Shown here piece after piece: positions 1 to 10,076 of a DNA stretch of 64,000 nucleotides. The DNA is from Beijerinckia indica subsp. indica ATCC 9039 (GTDB lineage: Bacteria; Pseudomonadota; Alphaproteobacteria; Rhizobiales; Beijerinckiaceae), in the NCBI RefSeq assembly GCF_000019845.1, contig NC_010581.1:2547501-2611500 (forward strand). Direction: 5' to 3'. The position numbers were made by a program, and so were the translations under genes. The notes below the pieces were generated by a model. It had not been told where the DNA came from. It searched no databases and was given only the letters and a program-made list of their open reading frames with translations. How positions within the stretch are numbered: position 1 is the first letter of the stretch; the number at the start of each line of letters is the position of its first letter.

Positions 1-1176
1 CTGCTCGCCCATCACGCCGAGCAGGGCGGCCTCCCCATCCCGCTCCTGACCAAGCTCGCTCAGACCATTGCGACCTTTCACCGCGCCGCCGAAACTGTCG
101 CGAATGGAAGGGACGATGAAACCGCCACAGCGCGGCTGGCCAGGATAATCGACCTCAACGAAGCGGCTTTCGCGAGCAATAGCATCATTCCCGCACAAGC
201 GTCCTTGGCACTCGCTCAAACTTTTCGCGCCAGGCTGGCAGCGCTTGCAAGTCTGCTCGATCATCGCGCCAAGGCGGGCAAGATCCGCCATTGTCACGGC
301 GATCTGCACCTGCGCAATATTTGTCTCCTCGAGGGAGAACCCACGTTGTTTGATTGCCTCGAGTTCGATGATGATATGGCGCGTGTCGATATTCTCTATG
401 ATCTCGCCTTTCTTCTGATGGATCTCTGGCATCGCGGCCTAGCGCGGGAAGCCAATTGGATTTTCAACCGCTATCTAGATCAGATGGACGAAGACGACGG
501 CTTGACCGCCATGCCCTTTTTCATGGCGCTGCGCGCGGCCATTCGCGCCCATGTCGCGGCGACGCTCGGCCGATCCAACGAAGCCCTCTCTTATTTCGCC
601 CTCGCCCAGGCGCTTCTGCATCCACGACCCGCTGCACTGGTCAGCATTGGTGGTCTTTCTGGAACCGGCAAATCGACACTTGCCGCCGCCTTGGCACCCG
701 CGATCGGGCCGGCGCCTGGCGCCCGCGTTCTTTCGAGCGACCGTATCCGCAAAGGATTATTCGGTGTTCGCGCTGAGACGCGCCTGCCCCCCGAGGCCTA
801 TGCGCCGGAAGTCTCAGCCCGCGTCTACGCGCGAATCACGACCCTGGCCGAGACGATTTTGCATCTCGGCCAGGGTGTCGTCGCCGATGCCGTTTTTGAC
901 CGGATGGATGACCGCGCCGAAATCGAACGCGTTGCCGCGAAGGGGAATGTCCCCTTTCTCGGCTTCTGGCTTGAAACGAGCCTCGAACGCCAGATCGAAC
1001 GTGTCGAGGCACGGCGCAATGATGCATCCGACGCTGACGCGACAATCGTGCTTGCCCAAAGAGATCGCGACACAGGCGCCATCCAATGGCATCATCTTGT
1101 TTCCGACCATGAGGCCACGACAACAGCCCGGCAAGCCTTGGAGATCTGCCAAGCCCGTCTCGAATGCCCGGCTTGA
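1..1176 (+). CDS. Bifunctional aminoglycoside phosphotransferase / P-loop kinase protein (5' truncated)
   Basis: The reading frame is open from base 1, so the true start lies outside the window; 391 codons including the stop are visible. The first half has the APH-type catalytic loop HGDLHLRNICLLEG followed by FDCLEFDD (the metal-binding Asp region). The second half begins with a P-loop, GLSGTGKST, and continues as a zeta-toxin/adenylylsulfate-kinase-like AAA_33 domain with SSDRIRKGLFG. This two-domain fusion is widespread in proteobacteria as a 'bifunctional aminoglycoside phosphotransferase/ATP-binding protein'; its natural substrate is not established, and an antibiotic-resistance role should not be assumed. 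It ends 100 bp before ccdA on the same strand. Confidence 0.85.
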   Translation: MLAHHAEQGGLPIPLLTKLAQTIATFHRAAETVANGRDDETATARLARIIDLNEAAFASNSIIPAQASLALAQTFRARLAALASLLDHRAKAGKIRHCHGDLHLRNICLLEGEPTLFDCLEFDDDMARVDILYDLAFLLMDLWHRGLAREANWIFNRYLDQMDEDDGLTAMPFFMALRAAIRAHVAATLGRSNEALSYFALAQALLHPRPAALVSIGGLSGTGKSTLAAALAPAIGPAPGARVLSSDRIRKGLFGVRAETRLPPEAYAPEVSARVYARITTLAETILHLGQGVVADAVFDRMDDRAEIERVAAKGNVPFLGFWLETSLERQIERVEARRNDASDADATIVLAQRDRDTGAIQWHHLVSDHEATTTARQALEICQARLECPA

Positions 1177-1276
1177 GCCGCTATGGTTGAGTGTTATGGT
1201 TGAATGCCACCTTTGAGCGCGAAGTTTGAATTAAAGTGAATTCCGCTTTTCTCTAGAATCTTTTAGGCCTGCAGCC

Positions 1277-2008
1277 ATGACTCATGACGTCACGCTTTCC
1301 GCCGCTGTGCTCGCCGGCCTGTTTTCTTTTCTCAGCCCCTGCGTCCTGCCTCTCGTCCCGCCCTATCTGACCTTCATCGCCGGCACGACGATCGAGGATG
1401 TCGCGGTGCTGCGGGAACGTCAGGCGCGGCGCGACATCATGCTCGCCGCGCTCTTGTTCGTTCTTGGCTTCGGCACGGTCTTCGTCGGCCTTGGCGCCAC
1501 AGCCTCGGCCTTCGGCCGGGTGCTGCGAGCCTATCTCAACCCTCTATCGATGCTGGCCGGCGTGGCGATCATCCTCATGGGTCTCCATTTTCTGGGGGTT
1601 TTTCGATTCGCCCTGCTCTATCGCGAGGCGCGTGTTTCAGTACAAAAGCCGCTCGGTGTCTGGGGCGCCTATATTATGGGGCTGGCCTTCGCCTTCGGCT
1701 GGACGCCCTGCATCGGACCGATCCTTGCCGCCATTCTCGCCGTCGCCGCAACGCAGGAGACAATCGGTACTGGCGCGCTTCTGCTGGCCGCTTATTCCTT
1801 TGGGCTTGGCGTCCCTTTCCTGTTCGCGGCAGCGATGATCGAGCCGTTCATCCGGTTCATGAAACGCTTCAAGACTTATTTCGGGATCATGGAAAAAGTG
1901 GTTGGCGTCTGTCTCGTCCTCACCGGCATCGCCTTTCTGACAGGCTCGCTGCAGACCATCTCCTTCTGGCTCTTGGAAAAATTTCCGGCACTCGCCACTT
2001 TGGGATGA
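1277..2008 (+). CDS. ccdA: Cytochrome c biogenesis protein CcdA (thiol:disulfide interchange, DsbD-like transmembrane domain)
   Basis: A 243-residue polytopic membrane protein of about six segments. The N-terminal SPCVLPLVPPYL (around residues 16-27) and the internal GWTPCIGPILAAIL (around 138-151) hold the two conserved proline-flanked cysteines that pass electrons from cytoplasmic thioredoxin to periplasmic partners. Family knowledge: CcdA keeps apocytochrome c and CcmG-type thioredoxins reduced. That fits the ccmI/E/F/H genes 7 kb downstream, although it is not in one operon with them. Length is normal for stand-alone CcdA. The ATG has only a weak upstream Shine-Dalgarno. Confidence 0.93.
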   Translation: MTHDVTLSAAVLAGLFSFLSPCVLPLVPPYLTFIAGTTIEDVAVLRERQARRDIMLAALLFVLGFGTVFVGLGATASAFGRVLRAYLNPLSMLAGVAIILMGLHFLGVFRFALLYREARVSVQKPLGVWGAYIMGLAFAFGWTPCIGPILAAILAVAATQETIGTGALLLAAYSFGLGVPFLFAAAMIEPFIRFMKRFKTYFGIMEKVVGVCLVLTGIAFLTGSLQTISFWLLEKFPALATLG

Positions 2009-2258
2009 TAGTGCGATGCCCGGCAAACGGACCCAAATCCGTGTCACGGACGTATAATCTGCAAGCTTAAACCAGCCTCCTTGCCGCAATCGATGAGCCA
2101 AAGCTTGCGCGGCGCGTCGATTTGGCTCATAAGCGCGGCATTCCACACGCGATTCCCTCGGTCCTGTCTAAGGATCGTTCCCGGTGGCCAGGCTCGTGAT
2201 CATCTTGATGATCGGATCTGGTCCAAACGGCATCGCGGCGGCTCAACCGGAGAAAACC

Positions 2259-3269
<1,011 letters not shown>

Positions 3270-3361
3270 GTCGTCGCATAACGGCAAGGAATAAAGGGTA
3301 GGTTTGACGCAGCGGGCGATCGCCAAGGCGACGCCCGCCAAAAGCGCGAAGGAACAGGTTT

Positions 3362-4294
3362 ATGGCGAACGTCACGGCCGCGATGGTGAAAGAGCTTCGT
3401 GAGAAGACCGGCACCGGCATGATGGATTGCAAGAACGCCTTGAACGAAACGGGCGGTGATATTGAGGCGGCAGTCGATTGGCTGCGCAAGAAAGGCCTTT
3501 CCAAGGCTGCCAAAAAGGCCGGACGCGTCGCGGCCGAAGGCCTTATTGCCCTTGACGTCGAAGGAACGAGCGGCGTCCTCGTCGAGGTCAATTCCGAAAC
3601 CGATTTCGTGGCCCGCAACGAGGATTTCCAATTCCTCGTCCGCAATATCGCCCGGGTCGCGATCCAGCAGGGCCTGACTGATGTCGAGGCTCTGAAGGGA
3701 GCCCATTATCCGGCCGGTGGCGTGCTTGGCGACGCGATTTCCGAAGCCGTCGCCAAGATCGGCGAGAACATGACGCTGCGTCGTGCGGCGCTCATCCATG
3801 TGCCGACAGGCGCGATCGGCTCTTATATGCACAATTCCGTGACCGAAGGTCTCGGCAAGATTGGCGTGCTCGTTGGTCTGGCGACTGAGGGCAATGCCGA
3901 GGCTGTGCAGCCGCTCGCCCGCGAGATCGCCCTGCACATCGCCGCCGCCGCACCGCTTGCGATCGATGCCTCGGGTCTCGATCCGGCTGTCGTCGAGCGC
4001 GAAAAAGCCGTCCTCGCCGAGAAGAATGCCGGCAAGCCCGCCAATGTTCTGGAAAAGATCGTCGAATCTGGCTTGAAGTCCTTCTACAAGGAAACCTGCC
4101 TGCTCGATCAAGTCTCGAACTATCCCGAGCATGCCGGCAAGACGATCGGCCAGGTCCTCAAGGACACCGAAAAGGCCGCCGGCGCGCCGGTCACCCTTGT
4201 CGCCTTCTATCGTTACGCTCTCGGCGAAGGCATCGAGAAGCAGGAAAGCGATTTTGCGGCCGAGGTCGCGGCTGCGGCCAGCGGTCAGGCTTGA
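3362..4294 (+). CDS. tsf: Translation elongation factor Ts
   Basis: A 310-residue EF-Ts. The N-terminal UBA-like module and the nucleotide-exchange signature are plain: [19 protein letters not shown] at residues 9-27 and [14 protein letters not shown] around 77-90. Family role: it binds EF-Tu-GDP and drives GDP release. An AAGGAA sits about seven bases before the ATG. It forms the conserved rpsB-tsf operon, and a clear intrinsic terminator follows 28 bp after the stop. Length is normal for alphaproteobacteria. Confidence 0.97.
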   Translation: MANVTAAMVKELREKTGTGMMDCKNALNETGGDIEAAVDWLRKKGLSKAAKKAGRVAAEGLIALDVEGTSGVLVEVNSETDFVARNEDFQFLVRNIARVAIQQGLTDVEALKGAHYPAGGVLGDAISEAVAKIGENMTLRRAALIHVPTGAIGSYMHNSVTEGLGKIGVLVGLATEGNAEAVQPLAREIALHIAAAAPLAIDASGLDPAVVEREKAVLAEKNAGKPANVLEKIVESGLKSFYKETCLLDQVSNYPEHAGKTIGQVLKDTEKAAGAPVTLVAFYRYALGEGIEKQESDFAAEVAAAASGQA

Positions 4295-4322
4295 ACACTT
4301 TCTTCGTGACATTCAGCTTTAT

Positions 4323-4351
4323 AAAAACCGTCGGCATTGCCGGCGGTTTTT
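4323..4351 (+). terminator. Intrinsic terminator after tsf
   Basis: Stem AAAAACCGTCGG / CCGGCGGTTTTT (one G-T type mismatch) with a five-base loop CATTG, the right arm ending in a T run. It lies 28 bp after the tsf stop and closes the rpsB-tsf transcript. Confidence 0.85.
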
Positions 4352-4450
4352 CTGTTCTGTAACGCTTAAGAACCAAAATCAGCACTCGTGCGTTCAAAAG
4401 GCATATGACGCGAAAACCCTTTCGCACAGCCAGAGGCGCACGAGAGTCCC

Positions 4451-5092
4451 ATGGACAGGGAACCACATCTTTCGACTTATCGCGCCAAGCGCGATTTTGC
4501 GAAAACGCGCGAGCCTGCGGGCCAAACCGATTGGGCTCCCTCGCAGCGCTTGCGCTTTGTCATCCAAAAACATGCAGCGAGCCACCTGCACTATGATTTC
4601 CGGCTCGAACTCGATGGCGTCTTCAAATCCTGGGCCGTCGTGAAAGGGCCTTCCCTCGATCCACATGACAAGCGCCTGGCCGTCGAGGTGGAGGATCACC
4701 CGCTGGATTATGGCGATTTCGAGGGGACGATCCCCCAAGGGCAATATGGCGGCGGTACGGTTCAGATCTGGGATCGCGGCTTTTGGGAGCCCACAGGCGA
4801 TCTTTCCCCACAAGCCGCGCTGGAAAAAGGCGACCTCTCCTTCCAACTTCTCGGCGAAAAATTGCATGGCGGCTGGGCGCTCGTCCGCATGCGACACAAT
4901 CGTTATGGCAAGAGCACCAAGAACAATTGGCTGTTGATCAAGCAGCGCGATGAAGAAGCGCGTGATGGCGAGGGGGAAGCAATCCTTTCCCGGGATCGCT
5001 CGGTGGCTTCAGGCCGCGACATGGCCGCGATCACTGCGGGTCAAGGGCCTGCGCCGACGCCCTTCATGCAAGCTTCTCGGCGCAAGGCCTGA
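4451..5092 (+). CDS. DNA ligase D 3'-phosphoesterase domain protein (stand-alone)
   Basis: 213 residues forming only the PE domain of LigD. Core motifs: RFVIQKHAASHLHYDFRLEL (His/Asp/Arg metal and phosphate ligands), SWAVVKGPSLDPHDKRLA, VEDHPLDYGDFEG and GTIPQGQYGGGTVQIWDRG. Family role: Mn-dependent trimming of 3' phosphate or ribonucleotide ends during non-homologous end joining. The C terminus (RSVASGRDMAAITAGQGPAP) looks like the linker that in full LigD leads into the ATP-dependent ligase domain, but the ORF stops there. The LigD polymerase-domain ORF starts 42 bp downstream, so the pair looks like a LigD that lost its central ligase. No Ku gene is visible in the window. Confidence 0.88.
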   Translation: MDREPHLSTYRAKRDFAKTREPAGQTDWAPSQRLRFVIQKHAASHLHYDFRLELDGVFKSWAVVKGPSLDPHDKRLAVEVEDHPLDYGDFEGTIPQGQYGGGTVQIWDRGFWEPTGDLSPQAALEKGDLSFQLLGEKLHGGWALVRMRHNRYGKSTKNNWLLIKQRDEEARDGEGEAILSRDRSVASGRDMAAITAGQGPAPTPFMQASRRKA

Positions 5093-5134
5093 CAATGACA
5101 GCTGCGTTCCACCTCCCACACCAATGAGGCCAAC

Positions 5135-6034
5135 ATGGGCGTTGCCTTAACTCACCCCTATAGGGAATTCTGGCCCGATGCCGACGACGGCAAAGCGGTC
5201 ACGAAAGAGGATCTCGCCTATTATTTCGAGACCGTGGGCGCGTGGATGATGCCCCACATAGAAGGACGGCCCCTTTCGATCTTGCGCGCGCCGGAAGGGC
5301 TTGGCGGGCAACTTTTCTTCCAACGCCATGCCGAACCCCATACGGACTCATTCCTCAAGACCATGCCGCTCGATGGCGAAGCTAAACCCTATTTCACAGT
5401 GGATTCGGTCGAAGGGCTGATTTCCCTGGCGCAGATCGCCGCGCTCGAACTGCATCCGACCAATGGCCGGCCCGGCGAGCCTGAAGTCCCAGGACGGCTG
5501 GTCTTCGATCTTGACCCGGGACCCGGCGTGGCCTTCTCCATCGTGACCAAAGCGGCGCATCAATTACGCGACCGCCTGGAGGTTTTGAACCTCGTTCCTT
5601 TTTGCAAGACAACCGGCGGCAAGGGTCTGCATGTCGTGACCCCTTTGACGGCGCCCACAACAGCGTCTTCGGACTGGGCCATGGCGAAAGCCTGCGCGGA
5701 GGAAATCTGCGCCCGCCTCGCGGCCGAGGAACCCGATCTCTACATCGTCAATATGGCGAAGAAGCACCGCCAACATCATATCTTTCTCGATTATCTCCGC
5801 AACGATCGGATGGCGACCGCCGTGGCGCCCCTTTCGCCCCGGGCGAAGCCTGGCGCTCATGTCTCCATGCCGCTGACCTGGGATCAGGTGACCGACGATC
5901 TCGATCCCAAAACGTTTACCTTGCGCACCGCCCCGGACCTCTTGGGCAAGGCCTGGGCGGATTACCATAAGGCCGAACGTCCCCTGGATGAGGCTTTGAG
6001 ACGCCTCGGCAAGCTCAACTTCGCGAATGGTTAA
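5135..6034 (+). CDS. DNA ligase D polymerase (primase-polymerase) domain protein, stand-alone
   Basis: 299 residues matching the POL domain of LigD. It begins at the usual domain start (LTHPYREFWPDADDGKAVTK). The catalytic acidic motif VFDLDPGPG (about residues 127-135), the KTTGGKGLHVVTPL nucleotide-binding motif and IFLDYLRNDRMATAVAPLSP are all present, so the active site looks intact. Family role: gap filling and ribonucleotide addition in end joining. A GAGG at 5126-5129 precedes the ATG by five bases, supporting separate translation from the upstream PE ORF. The ligase domain usually found between these two in LigD is missing. Confidence 0.9.
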   Translation: MGVALTHPYREFWPDADDGKAVTKEDLAYYFETVGAWMMPHIEGRPLSILRAPEGLGGQLFFQRHAEPHTDSFLKTMPLDGEAKPYFTVDSVEGLISLAQIAALELHPTNGRPGEPEVPGRLVFDLDPGPGVAFSIVTKAAHQLRDRLEVLNLVPFCKTTGGKGLHVVTPLTAPTTASSDWAMAKACAEEICARLAAEEPDLYIVNMAKKHRQHHIFLDYLRNDRMATAVAPLSPRAKPGAHVSMPLTWDQVTDDLDPKTFTLRTAPDLLGKAWADYHKAERPLDEALRRLGKLNFANG

Positions 6035-6044
6035 TTTCAAGCCA

Positions 6045-6079
6045 TTAATATCGGGCGTTAGGAGCAATACCGATATTAA
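6045..6079. repeat. Perfect inverted repeat (hairpin) after ligD-polymerase ORF
   Basis: Arms TTAATATCGG (6045-6054) and CCGATATTAA (6070-6079) are perfect 10-bp complements around a 15-base spacer, 11 bp after the stop of the LigD polymerase ORF. There is no immediate T run, so it may be an RNA stem at the transcript end or a protein-binding palindrome. Confidence 0.55.
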
Positions 6080-6239
6080 CAGCTCTCGTTCTTTTCTCTC
6101 ATTTCTTCATGTGCCGGCATAATAACTCGACCGATCGATGATATGTTGTACAATACGGTGTTATTTAAACTCATGACCTAAGGCTCGGCAGGATAAGCAG
6201 TAGAGCTCGAGTTCAGGGTCCATTCATTCCTTCGACCCC

Positions 6240-6590
6240 ATGTTTTCTTCCATGAAAATCCTCATTGTGGTTTCCTGCTGTGCTTTTGTCACCGTGGCCC
6301 AAGCGGGAGAATTGACCGAAGAGAAAGAACATCGCGCGGAAGCGCAAGCCGAACGCATCTGCTTTTCGGCCAATTCCACACGTGAGCAGGTCGTAGCGCA
6401 ACATCTCGTCCCGCCCTTCCAGATTATCCAGCGCGAGAGCCAGCAACGAAAGGCCGAGTCGCTCGGCGCGCGGCTCTGTCGCTGGAAGGGTCAACTCGTC
6501 TATGAAATCAACCTGCTGCGGCAGGATGGCCATGTCATTCACGTCTATTTCAATGCCACCAGCGGCACGGCGATGGCTGACGCGCGATAG
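6240..6590 (+). CDS. Small exported PepSY-like protein
   Basis: 116 residues with a signal peptide (MKILIVVSCCAFVTVAQAGE from the second ATG at 6252, cleavage probably after AQA). The mature part is short and charged. Its C terminus, YEINLLRQDGHVIHVYFNATSG, has the strand-turn pattern of PepSY domains (a ...D G ... V x V .. A x T G motif). No catalytic residues are recognisable. It stands just upstream of a PhoPQ-like response regulator and sensor kinase, a common place for PepSY proteins, which may modulate the sensor or be its target. Start uncertain between 6240 and 6252. The stop codon lies inside the left arm of a large palindrome. Confidence 0.65.
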   Translation: MFSSMKILIVVSCCAFVTVAQAGELTEEKEHRAEAQAERICFSANSTREQVVAQHLVPPFQIIQRESQQRKAESLGARLCRWKGQLVYEINLLRQDGHVIHVYFNATSGTAMADAR

Positions 6591-6641
6591 AGCATTATCT
6601 TGACGCGAAGCCCCCTTCGCCTTGCGTCAAGATAATGCTCT
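6589..6641. repeat. 18-bp perfect palindromic hairpin overlapping the PepSY gene stop
   Basis: Arms AGAGCATTATCTTGACGC (6589-6606) and GCGTCAAGATAATGCTCT (6624-6641) are perfect complements. The spacer holds an inner CGAAG/CTTCG stem. It begins inside the TAG stop of the upstream gene. With no T run it is not a classical terminator; it may be a mobile intergenic repeat or an mRNA-stabilising stem between the PepSY gene and the two-component genes. The AGAGCAT end also occurs in a palindrome at 25353. Confidence 0.75.
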
Positions 6642-6771
6642 TATTCAAGAACAAGAGCGCTTTTTGTGATTCGAAGAATGATGAAAGCGCTCTAGAATCA
6701 TCTCCCTCCAGTTGAAAAGATTTCGACGCGGTGCTCCCCGCAGCCCGCTTGGACGCAATAGGAATTTCATC

Positions 6772-7479
6772 TTGCGCATTCTGGTGGTCGAAGACGACAA
6801 GGACCTCAACCGCCAATTGACGGCGGCTCTCTCCCAGGCCGGCTATGCCGTGGATCATGCCTTCGACGGCGAGGAAGGCTGGTTCCTGGGCGATACCGAA
6901 CCTTACGACGCCGTGGTGCTCGACCTCGGTCTACCGAAGAAGGACGGGCTTTCCGTCCTCAAGGAGTGGCGCAAAGCCGAGCGCTCAATGCCGGTCCTGA
7001 TCCTGACGGCGCGCGACCGCTGGAGCGACAAAGTCGAGGGCATAGACGCCGGCGCCGACGATTATGTCGCCAAGCCGTTTCATATGGAGGAAGTGCTCGC
7101 CCGGTTGCGCGCCTTGCTGCGCCGCTCGGCCGGACGGGCCAGCGATGAACTGGTCTGCGGCCCGGTCAAGCTCGATACACGCTCTGGCGCGGTGACAGTC
7201 GAAGATGTCCCGGTCAAGCTGACTTCACATGAATATCGTCTGCTCGCCTATATGATGTTGCATGCCGGCCGGGTGATATCCCGTTCTGAAATCATCGAAC
7301 ATCTTTATGATCAGGATTTCGATCGCGATTCCAATACGATCGAGGTTTTCGTCGGGCGCCTGCGCAAGAAACTGGGCTTCGACATTATCGAAACCTTGCG
7401 CGGCCTCGGTTATCGTGTGCCGGCCGCCGGCGAGACACTTCCGGCGAAATCCGCCAAGTCAGCAAAGTCCGACTCGTGA
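6772..7479 (+). CDS. Response regulator, OmpR/PhoP family
   Basis: 235 residues from a TTG at 6772 preceded by AGGAA (6760-6764) with a seven-base spacer; an ATG at 6712 would add 20 residues that do not belong to a receiver domain. Receiver domain: RILVVEDDKDLN, phospho-acceptor Asp in VVLDLGLPKKDG, then LTARDRW and the switch Lys in DDYVAKPF. The C-terminal winged helix ends IEVFVGRLRKKLGF...IETLRGLGYRVPAAGE. Its stop overlaps the GTG of the kinase. The kinase type suggests a PhoP-like envelope or cation response; the signal is inferred, not shown. Confidence 0.9.
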   Translation: MRILVVEDDKDLNRQLTAALSQAGYAVDHAFDGEEGWFLGDTEPYDAVVLDLGLPKKDGLSVLKEWRKAERSMPVLILTARDRWSDKVEGIDAGADDYVAKPFHMEEVLARLRALLRRSAGRASDELVCGPVKLDTRSGAVTVEDVPVKLTSHEYRLLAYMMLHAGRVISRSEIIEHLYDQDFDRDSNTIEVFVGRLRKKLGFDIIETLRGLGYRVPAAGETLPAKSAKSAKSDS

Positions 7480-8867
7480 AATTGCAGCCGCCAGGATCGA
7501 TCGCGGCACGGCTGTTTTTCCTGGCCGTCATCCTCAGCTTCACCATCCTGCTCATCGCGGGGATCGTGCTTTCGACGCTTTATCAAAAAAACGAGGAGAT
7601 GAGTTTCGACGAAAGACTCGGCGTCTATCTGCGCGCCCTCATCGTCGATCTTGCGACGCCGCCGAGCCAATCGGATACAGAGGAACGGCAAAACGATCCC
7701 GACAAACTCGGTGATCCCCAATTCGATCTCGCTCTGTCTGGCTGGTATTGGCAGATTACGCGGCTTGATGGCGCCGAGCCACAGATCCGCACCTCACGCT
7801 CGCTGTTTGCGGCAAAACTGCCGAAACTCGCCGATCTCGGCGTGCCGGCCGGCATTGGTGGCGCGCGGCACGGCTATGCGATCGGCCCTGACGAGCGCCG
7901 CCTGCGGATCGTCGAGCGCATCATCGACGCGGGAGATCAGGGCATTTATCTCGTCCAGATCGCTGCCACCACCGAGGAACTCGACCAGCATATTTTTTCC
8001 TTCGAACTCGCGCTCTCAGTGACGTTCCTCTTGCTGGCGCTGGCCCTCATCGGCTCCACTTGGCTGCAATTGCGCTATGGTCTGCGGCCCCTGCGGGACT
8101 TGCGCGAAGGCGTCGTGGCGATCAGGCGGGGCGAGAAAGAACGGATCGAAGGGTCATTTCCGAGCGATCTGGCGCCTCTAGCCGACGAACTCAATCTGAT
8201 GATCGCTTCCAATCGCGAGGTCGTCGAGCGCGCGCGAACCCAAGTCGGCAATCTGGCACATGCCCTCAAGACACCGCTCAGTGTCATCGTCAATGAGGCC
8301 GATGGAGAACAAACGAATTTTGCGGCGAAGGTGCGCGAACAGGCTTTGTTGATGCGTGATCACGTCACCTATTATCTCAACCGCGCGCGCGCCGCCGTGC
8401 GGGCGGGAACGCTTGGCAGTGCGACCCCCATCGAGCCCGTTGTCGCGGCCATGCAGCGAACTTTCGGCAAGATCTATCGGGATCGCAATCTGACTTTCGA
8501 GACCGATGTCCCAACTTCCCTCAAATTCAAGGGAGAGAAGCAGGATCTCGAAGAAATGATCGGCAATCTCGTCGATAATGCGCAAAAATGGGCAGTCTCA
8601 ACTGTTACGCTGCGCGCGGAAGGCGAGTTGACCAACGAGGATCGAAAATTCCTGCGCATCACGATCGACGACGATGGACCGGGCCTTGCCGCCGAATTGC
8701 GCGCAGAGGCCATCAAGCGTGGCCGCCGGCTCGACGAGACCAAACCGGGCTCGGGGCTTGGTCTCTCCATCGTCACGGATCTCGCCGCGCTCTACGGCGG
8801 CGCCTTGACGCTCGACGTCAGTCCTGCCAGGGGATTGCGGGCGCAATTGCGGCTTCCGGCTGCGTGA
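7476..8867 (+). CDS. Sensor histidine kinase, PhoQ-like
   Basis: 463 residues starting at a GTG that overlaps the regulator stop (GTGA). Two membrane segments (about residues 10-30 and 170-190) enclose a periplasmic domain of about 140 residues. A HAMP linker follows, then the H box VGNLAHALKTPLSVIVNEAD, the N box LEEMIGNLVDNAQKWA and the G boxes DDDGPGLAAE and KPGSGLGLSIVTDLAALYGG. The NLAHALKTPL form of the H box is characteristic of PhoQ-type kinases. It is translationally coupled to its regulator and lies downstream of an exported PepSY-like protein that could act on the sensor domain. Confidence 0.92.
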   Translation: MKLQPPGSIAARLFFLAVILSFTILLIAGIVLSTLYQKNEEMSFDERLGVYLRALIVDLATPPSQSDTEERQNDPDKLGDPQFDLALSGWYWQITRLDGAEPQIRTSRSLFAAKLPKLADLGVPAGIGGARHGYAIGPDERRLRIVERIIDAGDQGIYLVQIAATTEELDQHIFSFELALSVTFLLLALALIGSTWLQLRYGLRPLRDLREGVVAIRRGEKERIEGSFPSDLAPLADELNLMIASNREVVERARTQVGNLAHALKTPLSVIVNEADGEQTNFAAKVREQALLMRDHVTYYLNRARAAVRAGTLGSATPIEPVVAAMQRTFGKIYRDRNLTFETDVPTSLKFKGEKQDLEEMIGNLVDNAQKWAVSTVTLRAEGELTNEDRKFLRITIDDDGPGLAAELRAEAIKRGRRLDETKPGSGLGLSIVTDLAALYGGALTLDVSPARGLRAQLRLPAA

Positions 8868-8921
8868 TACACATAGCTTTAAACGCGCGATCAAACCTCA
8901 CCGTCGAAGGATTCCTGCCCC

Positions 8922-10076
8922 ATGCTCTGGGTCGTTTTCGCCGTCCTGACCGGGCTTGCCGTCATGAGCGTCCTCTGGCCGCTCGCGCGCAAACCCCTGG
9001 GTCGTTCCTGGCGCGACAGCGAAGCCGATTTCTATCAGGCGCAGGTGAAGGAGATTGAGCAGGATGTGAGCCGTGGCCTGCTCTCGGCCCAGCAAGCCGA
9101 AGCGATGAAGGCGGAAACAGCGCGCCGTTTCATCGCCGATGCAGGAAAATCCCCCGACAAACGCGTCGGCGCTGATCTTTCCCCTCCTTATTCTTCGCCC
9201 TGGCCCGTCCGGATCGCCGCCCTTCTCGCTCTCATCATCATTCCCGCCATTACGCTCGGCCTTTATACGCGCATTGGCACGCCTGATCAGCCGGACGATC
9301 CATTGCAAGCCCGTCTCGACGCACAGCCGCAATCCATGGACATCATGGCGGCCATTGCCAAGATCGAGGCGCATCTGCGGCAGGCTCCCGACGATGCCCG
9401 CGGCTATGAACTGCTCGCCCCGATTTATATGCGGCTTGGCCGTTTCGACGATGCTTCCAAGGCCTATGCGGAAATCCTGCGTCTTGAGGGTGAAACCGCC
9501 ACACGCCAAGCCGCCTATGGCGAGGCTTTGGTTTTCGCAGCCAAGGGCGAAGTCACCTCACAAGCGCAAGCAGCCTTCGCGGCCTCCTCCGATCAGCCGA
9601 GATCACGCTTCTATCTGGGGCTTGCCGCGGAACAAGCAGGCGATAAGGCCAAGGCGCGCGACATCTGGAACCAACTCCTCGCCGATGCCCCGGCTGACGC
9701 GGCCTTCGTGCCGTTGCTGCGTCAACGCCTGGCTGAGCTCGATGGCCTGCAGCAAAGCGGTGAGCCTCCAAATAGTCCGTCAGGTAGCAACGCCAGCGCC
9801 GCTAACATCCCACAAGGCGGCGCGGCGATTGCCGCCATGCCCGAGGCCGAGCGCAATGCCGCCATCCACACGATGGTCGATCGTCTGGCGGCACGGCTCG
9901 CTGAAAAGGGTGAAGACCTGGAAGGTTGGCTGCGGCTTATCCGCGCCTATACAGTGTTGAAGGAAGAGGCGAAGGCTCATGCGGCCTTGGCCGATGCCCG
10001 TCGCGCCTTGGCGGGCAATCAAGAGGCTGTGTCCCGGATCGACGCCTTGGCGCATGAGCTGGGCCTTGAGGGATGA
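8922..10076 (+). CDS. ccmI: c-type cytochrome biogenesis protein CcmI (CycH)
   Basis: 384 residues. The N terminus MLWVVFAVLTGLAVMSVLWPL is a membrane helix. A cytoplasmic loop with YQAQVKEIEQDVSRGLLSAQQAEAMKAE, typical of the CcmI N domain, follows; a second helix (about residues 93-113) precedes a periplasmic TPR-containing domain with repeats such as GYELLAPIYMRLGRFDDASKAYAEIL. Family role: it chaperones apocytochrome c and hands it to CcmF/CcmH. First gene of the ccmI-E-F-H set. The stop codon falls inside the first unit of a 14-bp tandem repeat. Confidence 0.92.
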   Translation: MLWVVFAVLTGLAVMSVLWPLARKPLGRSWRDSEADFYQAQVKEIEQDVSRGLLSAQQAEAMKAETARRFIADAGKSPDKRVGADLSPPYSSPWPVRIAALLALIIIPAITLGLYTRIGTPDQPDDPLQARLDAQPQSMDIMAAIAKIEAHLRQAPDDARGYELLAPIYMRLGRFDDASKAYAEILRLEGETATRQAAYGEALVFAAKGEVTSQAQAAFAASSDQPRSRFYLGLAAEQAGDKAKARDIWNQLLADAPADAAFVPLLRQRLAELDGLQQSGEPPNSPSGSNASAANIPQGGAAIAAMPEAERNAAIHTMVDRLAARLAEKGEDLEGWLRLIRAYTVLKEEAKAHAALADARRALAGNQEAVSRIDALAHELGLEG

